From Shinisaurus crocodilurus (Eukaryota; Chordata; Lepidosauria; Squamata; Shinisauridae): a DNA stretch of 64,000 nt. Position 1 is the stretch's first letter. Every line of letters starts with the position of its first letter. Both the position numbers and the translations under genes were made by a program. The notes under the pieces were generated by a model. That model saw only the letters and a program-made list of their open reading frames with translations, was not told the DNA's origin and ran no database searches. Positions 45,955 through 56,400 of this stretch are shown here, one piece after another. Where the stretch lies: assembly GCA_021292165.1 (NCBI GenBank), contig CM037879.1, forward strand, positions 265,355,160 through 265,419,159. Reading direction: 5' to 3'.

Positions 45955-46437
45955 AGGCTTGAGTTTGTTGAAACCTGAAGGCCCAAACACTTCCCTCGAG
46001 TAGTTGAAGCCTGAAGGCCCAAACACTTGGATGGGAGGGGGAGTTTGAGAGTTTTAAGTTACCCAATAGAAGTTAAGAATTAGATCTCCAATTCAAGGTC
46101 ACATGATTATAACCTTCCATTCCTGGGAAGGCTATATAGGTGGGGTGTGGTCAGCTAGCAGTGAGTGTGCTGAGAGAGAGCCAGAAGCAGCAGCAGAGAG
46201 ACAGCAGAGAGAAGCAGAGAGAGAGAAAGAGAAACTGGCTGCATAGGATATAGGTAGTCTGAAGTTAAACTAGAGAACATTGGATTGTTTGTTTGTTTGT
46301 TTGTTTGTTTTATTTTATCATACTTGCTTTTGAATTATAACCACTCTATTAAGTAAAGACCCTAATATTATAAGTAAAGTGTTGTTGGTTACCCTGAGAG
46401 TTTGGAGTGACTTATTCACCACGCCTACAGCCTACAC
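45955..46437 (+). mobile_element. Second LTR insertion in CR1
   Basis: Contains two direct copies of CCTGAAGGCCCAAACACTT (45976 and 46011), GGCTATATAGGTGGGG, a purine-rich AGAGAGAGAGCCAGAAGCAG stretch, (GTTT)n at about 46287-46310, and ends CCTACAGCCTACA. It separates two CR1 ORF1 pieces. Exact ends and duplication unresolved. Confidence 0.6.
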
Positions 46438-47460
46438 CCATGCTATTGGAAGCTGTAAAAGGACTTGATCTCCTGGAACGAGAGGGGCTTTGAGGAGAGG
46501 CAGAGATCTCCCAAAGGAAGGTTAAGGGGTCCCTGCAGTAGCGGAACCTTGACAGAGGTGCAACCCATCTTTTGCCAGCAGTCCATCTTCCAGGAAGTGT
46601 AGCCTGTGGTCCCAGAATCCAAATCTCTCGCGTCGGCACCACCTTCGTAGCCAGTCATTCACTCGGAGCATTTTTCTTTCCCTTTCTATTCCTCTTCCAA
46701 GTACTGGAAGGATGGATAACTATCTGGGCCCCAAAGTTCTTGAGTTCCCTTCCCAACTCTTCAAAGTTTTGACGTGATTTTTTCATAACTCTGCTTGGCA
46801 GTATCATTTGTACCCACATGGATAAGAAAGGGATATGTGTCGGTGGGCTTTATGAGCCTCGGCAGCTGTTCTGTCACATCTTTAATCCATGCCCCGGGGA
46901 GACAGCACACCTGGCGAGTCCATGGGTCTTTGTGACATACTTCAGCTTCAATCCCCCGCAGGAGGGAGTCTCCCACAACTAGTACTCTTCTCTTTCTCTT
47001 GCTGTAGGCCTTGGTTTGATTGCCTCTACTTGACTGACCTTCAGCCTCTTGCTTGCTATCATGTTGGGTGCCCAGTAATTCATCCTCTGCAGGCTGTCCT
47101 CCGGTCTTGTCCTCAAGTACCTGAAAGCGGTTCCATAGCTCCACTGCTTCCACAGGTGCAGAATGTCTTCTAGTTCTTCTGCTCCTAACAATCACCCTTT
47201 TCCAGGGAGTTCCCCCTACATTATTTTCCCTTGCTTCAGCATTCTCCAACTCTGCCTCATCCTGCCGTTGCCCTTCTGGCTCCTATACTCCGCTTTGCTG
47301 CTGTAGATCCACCGTTCTGTCTAAGAACTCTTCAATTTCTCGTATACTCCTGAGGGTTGACACTTGCTGCTCCAGTCCTCTGACTTTTTCTTCCAACAGC
47401 GTGACCAGCTTGCACTTGTTGCAGTTAATCAATCCATTGATCATGTTGTATCCTGGAAGA
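46438..47460 (-). pseudogene. CR1 ORF1 with SGNH esterase domain
   Basis: Starts near 47452 with a Cys-x2-Cys piece (INCNKCKLV) and a leucine-zipper-like segment (LLEEKVRGLEQQVSTL). The esterase domain follows: RRVLVVGDSLLRGIEAEV (nucleophile Ser block), PGAWIKDVTEQLPRLI and HVGTNDTAKQSYEKI (GTND block). The C-terminal part (46443-46760) continues with DGLHLCQGSA. CR1 ORF1 proteins with such an esterase are known. One stop near 47210 and others downstream inactivate it. Confidence 0.85.
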
Positions 47461-47499
47461 TCATCTGAATGTCTTTTTTTCTTTCTGATATAAATGAGT

Positions 47500-47700
47500 C
47501 TATGACAGACACTGTAGCTTAATTTTTTCTAAAGAGCAATGAGTATATGAGCTACAATTTTATCCAACTAAATGTAATTTTGTTTTTCTGAATTTGTCAA
47601 TAGATATATTTTATTTATGTTCTTGAATTTTGCTTCTGTATGTTAACTGTTACATAAATGTTATTGTGTGGTCTAGACTGGATTAATAAATTGACTGGTT
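47500..47700 (+). mobile_element. Decayed LINE, 3' tail
   Basis: Ends ATTGTGTGGTCTAGACTGGATTAATAAATTG, equivalent to the GTGTGGTCGGTAGACCGTAA tail at 28440. Resumes the LINE cut by CR1 at 42075. Confidence 0.5.
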
Positions 47701-48225
47701 TTTAAAATTGTTTATTGTATTGAGAAGCTGCTTTATTTTCTATTGGAATAGGTGGTATACAAATTTTTATAGATAAAAAAGCAGGGGTGTTGTTGTTGGT
47801 ATACATGATCTGCTGCTGCTTTTAAAATATCAGTTTCTGTTCATGCTTCCGCTCTCTCCTTCAGTATTAAAATATACGAAATAGTTTGATGTGCTATATA
47901 AATGTGCAGTATGAAAATAATTTCCTCAATGCAATGGTATTTTTCTTTTCCTCTTCACTACCACCAGCAGCTTTTCAAACAATCAGTATAGGGAAGATTT
48001 ATTCACACAGCCAGAAACGTTCATTTCTTTTAGCAAATATATTAATATGATCTACCCATCCTTTCTCCTCTCATACTGGCCTTTTTGAAATTAGTTTAAA
48101 TGTGAGAAGGCACTATGATTTATATGCTTTACTAAATACCTACCTGTCCCTCAAGCTTAGAAGGAAAAACTTCCCCTTTCTCTTATTTTTCTATACCAAA
48201 CGTAAGAGAAACAGTGGGTGCGTAA
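47701..48225. other. Intron 2, no gene seen
   Basis: AT-rich intronic DNA between the LINE tail and DIRS copy 2. Confidence 0.35.
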
Positions 48226-48430
48226 GGACAGGTTGCTTACTTGTAACTGTAGTTCTTCGAGTGGTCATCTGTGCAGTCACACATATGGGCTCTGCGCCTG
48301 CGCTGAGCTTCCTTCAGAAATTCTTTAGCTGAGGTGAACTGGGCGGGAGCCCCTCCCCCATTGTGCCTGCTCCTCAGCACGGCTCCCGCCCATTCCCTCA
48401 GTTCCTCTGAGACCGCCTATTGCGGCCCCA
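48226..48430. repeat. DIRS copy 2 left terminal repeat
   Basis: Contains GGGCTCTGCGCCTGCGCTGA and GAACTGGGCGGGAGCCCCTC; inverted at about 54255-54436. Confidence 0.88.
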
Positions 48431-48591
48431 TGAACCGAGAGATAATTGTTGGTGTTACCATCCATAGTTGTGGAATCACACTAAACATATTCATTTATAA
48501 CAAAAATGAGCTGCAGCGACGGACCCAGTCTCCATCGGCAGATCCATCGAAATTGATAATGACGCCGAGCGGGGACGGTTGTGTGGGTTGT

Positions 48592-48682
48592 GTGACTGCA
48601 CAGATGACCACTTGAAGAACTACAGTTACAGGTAAGCAACCTGTCCTCCTTCTTCGTGGTCTCTGTGCATCACACATATGGG
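48592..48682. repeat. DIRS copy 2 internal complementary region
   Basis: Complement of the left end (gactgcacagatgaccactt ... gcaacctgtcct) fused to the complement of the right end (ccttcttcgtggtctctgtg). Confidence 0.92.
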
Positions 48683-48783
48683 CAGAGTAACAAGCTGACT
48701 TACCGGCGGCGGCGGGGCGGCGGCACACATCACTGCAACACCGATGAGAGGACTGCCCGGCCAAAGGCGTTTGCTTCCTGAGC

Positions 48784-50019
48784 TCAAAGGTCAAGTCTAT
48801 AATGTCTTATGAATGTCGATGGAGTGGACCAGGTGGCTGCTCTACATAGCTCTGGTAGAGGGATGCCTTTTCCAAACGACACTGACGTAGACTGCGCTCT
48901 GGTTGAATGTGCTCTCACTGAACCAGGTAACTCTTTGTGTGCTATCTGGTACGCAAGAGTAATTGTTTCTACAATCCATTTTGAAAATCTTTGCCTGGAC
49001 ACGGGCTGGACTTTCGATTTGCCTCCATAACAGACGAACAGCTGCGATGTTTGCCTGAACGAAGCCGTTCGATCTTTGTAAAAAGCCAGGGCACGTCGCA
49101 CGTCTAGTGCGTGCATCTTCCTTTCCAAGTCGGTAGATGGGTTCGGGAAGTATGCTGGAAGGACTATGTCCTGACTGGTATGGAACTCTGACACCACTTT
49201 TGGTACAAAGGAAGAATCAGGTCTTACAATCACTTTGTCTTTATGGAAGACCATATAGGGAGAGTCTTCTCTTAGTGCACAGAGTTCGCTTGACCTCCTC
49301 GCCAACGTGATGGCGACTAGGAAAGCTGTTTTCCACGTCAGTAATCAATGGTCTATGGTGGCGAGCGGCTCAAATGGTTTTTGTTGGAATGCACGCAATA
49401 CTAGTGGCAGGTCCCAACCGGGTATTAAGTTTTTGACTGGAGGAATGATGTTCCGCAGGCCTTCCAGGAACTGTTTTGTTAATGGGTGAATGAAGACTGT
49501 TCCTGTGGTAGTATAAGGTCTATTGGCTGAAATTGCTGCCAAATACATTCTTATCGACGATAATTTTAAGCCTCTCAGCATCAGCGTGTGCAAGTACTCT
49601 AAAATTGTTTCAATTGGGCAAGTTTTTGGGTCCTGTCCAAACTGGGTCACAAAGTTTGTAAAGCCTATCCATTTTCTAGCGTAAGATGCCCTTGTAGATG
49701 GCTTGCGGGCAGCTTGCAAAATATTACGGATGGCGATTGGTAGGTTTTGTATCATCAGCGTCGAATCCTCCATGCCATGAGGGAGAGGCTCTTTAGGTCT
49801 GGGTGCTGAATATTGCCTTGTGCTTGCGTTAGTAGCGCTGGCATGATTGGAAGCGACCGGTATTCCCCACTGGAGAGATGCAGAAGTTGAGGGAACCACG
49901 GCTGTCTGGGCCACCACGGCGCTATCAGGATCCAGTCCGTCCTGTCGGTCCAGACTCTTGAGACGACCCGTGTCAACAGAGGGAGAGGCGGGAAGATGTA
50001 GAATAGATGCCCCGACCAC
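48784..50019 (-). pseudogene. DIRS copy 2 tyrosine recombinase
   Basis: The N-terminal part (49348-50019) has the core-binding fold sequence RKPSTRASYARKWIGFTNFV and LKLSSIRMYLAAISANRPY. The catalytic part (48784-49305) has ARRSSELCAL, VRAHSTRAQSTS (His-x2-Arg) and ends TFIRHYRLDL, whose Tyr is the likely nucleophile. One in-frame TGA at 49345-49347 separates them. The enzyme joins circular cDNA to the genome in place of an integrase. Confidence 0.9.
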
Positions 50020-50023
50020 TGTA

Positions 50024-51640
50024 TCATAAAGGCGTCTGTAATGGAGTCTGGATCCGACGCTGCAAGATCCAATGGCGTATTTTTGGATCCAGTTGCCACT
50101 CGTGGGATTGCAAGGAGACTCTGCTAAGTGTGTCTGCCAAGGTGTTGTCCTTGCCTGCGATGTGAATCGCCACGAGGGAGATGGATCTTCGAATTGTCCA
50201 ACTGAAAATTCTGAGGGTCAGCCTCGACAATCTCAACGACCGCGTTCCTCCTTGTTTGTTGAGGTAGGCAACGATGGTCGTGTTGTCTGTCACTGCCTGG
50301 ATGTGTTGATTGTCCAGGTGTGACTCCAGTGCCTTCATGGCCTTCCACACTGCTAACAGTTCCAGCATGTTGATATGCATTTTGCGCTTTATAGGGTTCC
50401 AAGTGCCCTGAGCTGTGTGCCCTGTACAGTGTGCTCCCCAGCCCAGGAGGGAGGCATCCGTTGTCAGAATTTTTGTTGGTTTTAACAGATGGAACGGTAC
50501 ACCTTGTACAAGATTTCTTTTGTCTGACCACCACAGAAGTGTCGCCTTGATGCTCCTTGGAATGGAGAGGCAAACTGAAGGACACTGTCTTTTGAGGATT
50601 GTATGCATGGATAAACCAGTTTTGGACACTCCTCATGCACAGACGGGCATGACACACAACCTGCACTGTTGATGCCATGTGTCCAAGAAGGCGTTGGATT
50701 GTCCTTGCTGAGCTGGTTTTGGCGTGATATTTGATTTGGCAATGGAGAGTACCTTTTCCACTCTGTCTAGGGGTAAGTACGCTCGTTCGTGAACAGCGTC
50801 CAGTAGTGCTCCTATAAACTGAATTTTTCTGGTAGGAGTTAGTATTGATTTTTTGGCATTGAGACACAAGCCCAGTTCCTCGAGCAGGTTCAGTGTTGTG
50901 CGAAGAGCTGATTTGAGGCGAAGTCTTGACGAATCCACGATCAGCCAATCGTCGAGATACGGGAAGATCCGAATCCCCCTGGCACGTAGATTCGCACAGA
51001 CTGCCACCATGCACTTTGTGAACACCCTTGGAGTGGTGGAGAGGCCGAAGGGAAGAACCACGAATTGATATGCCTCGTCTCCTATTTTGAACCGCAGGTA
51101 CCTCCGACTGTCTTGATGAATGGCGATGTGAAAGTATGCGTCTTGCAGATCTATCGTCGCAAACCAATCCGTCTTGCGAAGTAGAGGCAGTATCGACTGG
51201 ATGGCGACCATTCTGAACTTCTTTGTTGTTATGAAGAAGTTGACAAGTCGGAGGTCCAGGATCGGTCGAAGTCCTCCTCCCTTCTTCGATACTGTGAAGT
51301 ACCGAGAATAGAGCCCCTCCTGGAGGTGACGTGGGTGGACAGGCTGGATGGCGCCTTTCTGCAACAGAGCGTCCACCTCCTCCAACAATGGTGGAGTGGG
51401 CTGTGTGGTACTGATGCCGAGGAAAGGGGGGAGGACGTCAAATTCGATCTGATACCCGTGCTGGATGATCTTGAGGACCCAGCAGTCCGTCGTGATAGAG
51501 TGCCACGACGGGAGGTACACAGCCAGTCTGTTTGTGTAGGAGATTAGTTGTTCTGGTTTTAATATCGTATCCTTTGGATTTGTCAAATTTGGTGGTTTTG
51601 TCATGTCCAGTATATTTGTCACAGTCAGTTTGTTTGTCAT
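50024..51640 (-). pseudogene. DIRS copy 2 reverse transcriptase and RNase H
   Basis: RT (from 51640): EEVDALLQKGAIQPVHPRHL, YFTVSKKGGGLRPILDLR, FATIDLQDAYFHIAIH, YQFVVLPFGLSTTPRVFTKC, and the catalytic FPYLDDWLIV. RNase H: LTTDASLLGWGAHCTGH, HINMLELLAVWKAMKAL, DNTTIVAYLNKQGGTRS and HIAGKDNTLADTLSR. Between them the homologous sequence (TIQRLLGHMASTVQVVCHAR) lies in another frame at about 50650-50700, so two compensating shifts interrupt the polyprotein; a TGA at 50633-50635 lies in the shifted part. Confidence 0.93.
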
Positions 51641-51677
51641 GTGGGGTTGATATTCCTTTTTTAGTATGGCGGCGGAG

Positions 51678-54047
51678 TCAAAGGCGACGTTTGCCTACTG
51701 CCCCAGTCCTTTTAGGACCCTGGTACCTTGCCTGCTGGAAAGGTCTTCTTATTCCAGCAGCCTGTCTGTCTTGAGGGCGCGTGTCTTGCCCTCTTTGCTG
51801 GTACCTTGGCCGAAAAGGAGTTGAAGAAGCAGGGAACCTGGTCCACTGCCACAGTTTGAATTGTTTTTGCCGTGGTAGGTTCCCAAGACCCATCTTTTGC
51901 GCAGATACTTTAGCCTTTTGAGCAGTATCTAATGAGTCGTCTGTCTTTTCATTGAAGAGACCCTCGCCGTCAAAAGAAAGGTTTTCTATTCTGGCTTTGA
52001 CATAGAATCATAGAAATCATAGATAAATAATGATAAATAACATCATTATTTAGCGCTGTTGACCGGAGCCATGCATGGCGTCTCAAGGCGACAGCACCAA
52101 TGAGGGACCTTGCATGGCAGTCTGATGCCTCGCGTTGTTCATTTGCATCGTCGAGATGCTCATAGCCTCCGCTTGTAGCGTTCGTGGCAGGTCCCTCCTC
52201 TCTGTTGGCAGGTCGTCGCAGATGTTTCCCAACTTTTCTATCAAAAAGTGTTGGTAGCGTGCCATGATCGCCTGGTAGTTGCTAACCTTTAACCCCAGGG
52301 AACCGGATGCGTAAATACGCCTGCCACAGGTATCCAACTTCTTCCCCTCCTGGTCTGTAGGGGTAGTGTGTTGCTTGGAGGACGAAAACTGGGCTGATTC
52401 CACAATGATGGAATTTGGCGCAGGATGAGAAAATAGAAATTTTACCCCCTCAGGCTGCACCTTGTAGAGCGACTCCAGTCTCTTGCCCACTGGTGGAATT
52501 GCCGTTGGGGTCTTCCACGTGTTCTTTACAGTTTTTAACAAATAGGGCAGATATGGGACTAGCGTGGGAGATGTCTGTGTGGCCAGGATGAAACTGTACA
52601 CCGGGTCTTCCATCTCTGGCTCTTCAGTTTGTGTCTCGATCCCCAGTGCCGCGGTCATCCTCATAATGTGATCAGAGAAAGTACCCAAGTCCTCTGCTGG
52701 AGAAGTGGACATTTGGGATTCTATTTGTAGATCAGGAGAAGTATCGGGCAGACCTGACAATTCAGAGTCACTTTCTGAATAGGGCATGTCTGAAGAGAAT
52801 TCCGCTGGTGGTGCTTTTGTTTTAGCAGTGGCACTTAAGTGCTTTGTCTTCGCCACTGATTTTCCCGTTTTTGTTGCTGGAACTGGGCTTGTACGGCGTC
52901 GATCACGACGTTCGACATCGAGCGGGCTTCGGTGTCGAGGTGAGCGCTCGGCATCGATGGATCGGCGACGAGATCGAGACTGACGATCGATGTCGACGGA
53001 ACTCTCCCTGCGGCGATGGCGGCACTCGAGCTCGAGAGGGCTGCGGCGACGTCAGGACCGATCATGAGATCGACGATATCGAGATCGAGAGCTGCGGTCA
53101 TCGTCGATAGAACTGCTTCGATCTCGACGGCGGCGGTCGACATCGGGAGAGCTACGGTGTCGAGTCGAATGGCCAGCCGAGCGTTGTCGAGATCGAGATC
53201 GATCGTGTCGATCTCTCCTTGCACCGATGTTGGCACTTTCTCTCTCCCTTCGGTCCTGAGGAGGAGTGTGGCGCTGCTGGCGGTGTACATCGTCCCTTCG
53301 ATAAGTACGCGCATATCAATGTGAAGAGGAGCGCGAAGATGAGGACATCGATGTCGAACGGGACTTTCCGCTTCGATGTCGAGGAGGAGTCGACGAGATG
53401 GAACGCCGTGGCGATTTTGCGCGCTCAGGCCTCGGAGAGACTGTAGGGACCGGCGTTGGGGAGTCTAATACTTCCCCTTCCGAAATAGACACGACATGCA
53501 CCGGAGATTCCTTGGATTTCTGAGGGGTTGGAGGTGCAGAGGTCTGTCCCTTGCCTGTAGACGGCAATTTTGATCGGGGAGACGAGCTCGAAGCTGGTCT
53601 CTCGATCCTCTCCGGCGATGCCGACACCATGCGACTCGCTGTCGAGTGGGCGGGAGTTGCGGGTTTTGAGAGAGGTCAGCCATGTTTTGGGCTTTTTGCC
53701 TTGGCGACATTTTTCTCCTTCCCCTCCTCTCTAGAGTGTTTTTTTGCTTTTTTGCTCTTTAGCTTGAAGGCGGTTTCTCCCTGGGCTTCAGACTGAGGCG
53801 TAGCCACTTTAGTTGTGGTCGCCCGAGGCATAGAGGGGCCTGCTGCTGATAAGGTCTGCTGCCAGAGAGAGGTCTTTAGCTTTAAGGCCCTCTGTTTCCT
53901 CGTAGGTTTTGTAAAGGCCTGGCAATGTTTGCACTTTTCTACAATATGCTCTTGGCCCAAGCATATAAGGCATAAAAAATGCCCATCAGCTGGAGGCAAT
54001 TTAGCCTTACAGCCAGAGCACTTCCTAAAGGGGGCTTTAAGAGTCAT
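51678..54047 (-). pseudogene. DIRS copy 2 gag
   Basis: N-terminal zinc segment (RKCSGCKAKLPPADGHFLC, LICLGQ, KCKHCQAF), lysine-rich part, then an Arg/Ser-rich domain (DRQSRSRRRSIDAERSPRHR), acidic part (MPYSESDSELSGLPDTSPD), and the conserved core YQHFLIEKLGNICDDLPTE. In-frame TGA codons lie at 53676-53678, 53316-53318 and 53052-53054; all three would be CGA before CpG decay. A roughly 50-bp AT-rich insertion near 52005-52055 shifts the frame; the C-terminus (KARIENLSFDGEGLFNEK) follows to 51678. Confidence 0.88.
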
Positions 54048-54254
54048 TATAAAGAAGATAAGGAAAGCTTTGAAGGGAGATTAGGCCGAAGAAGGGTAAG
54101 ATAGAACAACGGGGATTAACTGTTTTTGTTGTTGTTGTTGCTGTTTTATAGGACAAAGAGTGAAGGAGGAGAAAGGATTAAAGTTGTGAGGAAAAAGTAG
54201 AGGAAATAACACTAATTTTTCTGTACTCAGCCAGAAGAAGAATGGAGAACCTCG

Positions 54255-54436
54255 AAGAAAGACTATAGCAATAGGCGGTCGAAGAGGAACTGAGGGAATG
54301 GGCGGGAGCCGTGCTGAGGAGCAGGCACGATGGGGGAGGGGCTCCCGCCCAGTTCACCTCAGCTAAAGAATTTCCGAAGGAAGCTCAGCGCAGGCGCAGA
54401 GCCCATGTGTGTGATGCACAGAGACCACGAAGAAGG
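54255..54436. repeat. DIRS copy 2 right terminal repeat
   Basis: Inverted copy of the left end; contains TCCCGCCCAGTTCACCTCAG and GCGCAGGCGCAGAGCCCATG, ending cacgaagaagg. Confidence 0.88.
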
Positions 54437-54758
54437 CCAGCTTCCTTCTCCATATGCGACACATGCAATGGAAGCCCTTACTTAATTGTTTGTCAAAGTG
54501 GAAAATATTTCAATCATTTTTTAAAGTATATTCTAATCAATATGTATTCACATATTGCAATATTTTACTACTCCGTTTTATAACTAAGTTTTTGTTGTAA
54601 AACAAATCCTTTTCTCATCACCCTGTACTTTCATAGATGACAATTACAAAACAATATATGACTGCAAGAACATTTGCCTTCTATCTTCAGTACAACATAG
54701 TCAGTGGAAGGCCTTACAGTAGGCAGCTTAGAGAATCCAAAAAGCACCCAACACTCAC
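54437..54758. other. Intron 2, 5' end
   Basis: Intronic DNA below the exon 2 donor. Nothing else recognised. Confidence 0.4.
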
Positions 54759-54877
54759 CTGATTTGACTTCTCCACTGTACTACTGGGAACCTCAGTAGT
54801 ATCTTTCACAAAGATGTTATCGATAATGTGTCTCTCAGCACATTCCTGGCCACAAATTGGGCAACGAACAACACCAA
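54759..54877 (-). CDS. TRIM24: TRIM24 exon 2 (RING end)
   Basis: Encodes [19 protein letters not shown] and then [20 protein letters not shown]: the last Cys-x2-Cys pair of the RING finger and the linker to B-box 1. The acceptor is CACCAG above 54877 and the donor GTGAGT runs down from 54758. The first two bases complete a Val codon begun in exon 1, which is not in the window. The exon is too short to appear as a long open frame and was found by reading the minus strand. Confidence 0.95.
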
Positions 54878-55486
54878 CTGGTGAGAAAGAAAGAATGGGA
54901 TAAATTAATATGCTTACAAATCAAAGTTTATCCATCAATATTTCATAGGTTCCTCCTCTTAAAACAGTTTCCTATTTTCTAATAGCAAGCAATACAATCC
55001 TCTCTTCACTCACCTCACTATTATGCTAAGCCACACAACATCCCAAGGCAAAGTCTGAATGGGTTTTTGTTTTATAGAGGGAGATTCCTTACAGCAAAAT
55101 TATGGTCAAGTGAGGGACAGCCAAGTAAGGCCCCTACTTTCCAGTTGGCTACTAAAAGATTCCGTGTGTATGGATAACATCAGTACAAATGTGGTTCTTC
55201 AATAACTGGATCCGCAATTGTTAAAATTCAACTGTGATTAAGGAATGATGAATTAAAAAAAAATAAAATACAAAAAGTGGTATAGTTGGTAGAAAATACT
55301 AGTAAGAGTAATAGCAACAACAACAAAAAAAAAAAAGCCCAATGGTAGATGACCAGAATTCCCCTGCTCCAGAATTAACGCCAATTTATTGTATGTATAG
55401 ACAGCCTTTCAATCGGTTTAGTCTGTCATATCAAATGTTAGCCACACTGTCCTGGGCCACTGTTAGCCATACTACAGAACATGGGA
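54878..55486. other. Intron 1, no gene seen
   Basis: AT-rich intronic DNA with an A run at 55325-55336. Confidence 0.4.
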
Positions 55487-55764
55487 CAGAATCCAACGGG
55501 GCATTACGCCCCCACTGATTCTTTTCCACACTGCCAATTCCCTATTGCAAGCGGTGGGTCCCGCCAGTTGTGTTGTGCAAGCAGGATCCACCACTTACGC
55601 AAGGGAGATTTAATGCTTCCTTGGAGAAGCCCAGAAATGAGCGGAAACTAGTGTTTCCGCTTATTTTGGGTTGCCCCGGAAGCGCTAAATCACTGTTGCA
55701 CAAGCAGTTAGGGCTTCTTGCACAACACAATCGGCGGGGTGGAAGCACCCACTGGATTCTGCCC
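55487..55764. mobile_element. MITE with 18-bp inverted ends
   Basis: Left gggacagaatccaacgggg and right cccactggattctgccct are inverted with few mismatches. The interior has TTGTGTTGTGCAAGCAGGA and TTGCACAACACAATCGGCGG, also partly inverted. Superfamily unknown. Confidence 0.65.
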
Positions 55765-56251
55765 TAAGTTATAGAATTCCATCTCAGTTTTCATGGGAGA
55801 AGATCATGTACAAACCATGCACAAGGTTGGAACATATGTATAGCTTACAATTCCAAGCCAAGAACAACAGATAGGCGAAGGTCAATATCTTTACAAATCT
55901 TTACATTCCAAGCACACTGGTGCATACCCCAAATAATATGAAAACTTTATTTGGTGTTTATTTGGAAGGATATTAAAGGTTGCTGGAAGAACATGAAAAC
56001 CAGTTAGCAAGATGCCAATACTGTAGGTAAAGGATTATTACATTGCTATGGTATAAAGATAACTATTATTAATTATTTTATATAATCAAAGCATATAAAT
56101 ATTAGGTAATTTTGCTTGATCCTCTGAAATAGCTTGGTGTCTTGAAGACTGAACTTGGACCTTAGTTGTTAGTTTTCCTGTTATAGGCCTTCTCAGGTAT
56201 CTTCAGGTAGAATTGTGAATCAAATAACATAAGCAAATATCATAGATCATG
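55765..56251. other. Intron 1, no gene seen
   Basis: No gene or repeat recognised. Confidence 0.35.
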
Positions 56252-56400
56252 TTTTCCATTTCTCCAGGTCTTTCTCTTCTAGCTTAGTCATTTTTAATCC
56301 CTTCAATATCAGAATAATTCTCAAATCATGGCAATTACTCTGCTATTGAAGGGGTTAAAAAACATTACGCTAGAGGAAAAAGACCTGGAGAAGTGGAAAA
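56252..56400. repeat. Foldback repeat with about 50-bp arms
   Basis: Outer arms ttttccatttctccaggtct and agacctggagaagtggaaaa, and inner arms tttttaatcccttcaat and attgaaggggttaaaaa, pair across a loop of about 40 bp. Confidence 0.85.

Larger units (their letters stand above)
42076..47460 (-). mobile_element. CR1 LINE, near full length, with nested insertions
   Basis: Minus-strand CR1 with ORF1 at right, ORF2 in the middle, and the 3' end with TCTATGACTCTATGA repeats at 42076. It is broken by a SINE/L2 tail (about 43660-43815), a solo LTR (45012-45710) and another LTR (about 45955-46437). It is inserted in the decayed plus-strand LINE. Confidence 0.92.
48226..54436 (-). mobile_element. DIRS retrotransposon copy 2, nearly complete
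   Basis: 6.2 kb, minus-strand coding: gag, then RT-RNase H, then tyrosine recombinase. Inverted termini of about 180 bp and an internal complementary region at 48592-48682. Much better preserved than copy 1, with a few in-frame TGA codons, a pair of compensating shifts and a short insertion. No flanking target duplication. Confidence 0.95.

Noticed and set aside
46167..46232. Functional AGAGAG regulatory tract
   Set aside because: It is a purine-rich, simple-sequence part of an LTR insertion; no specific site is supported.
53464..53710. Alternative-frame proteins overlapping DIRS gag
   Set aside because: The gag frame aligns with copy 1 and has the zinc segment; the others are shadows.
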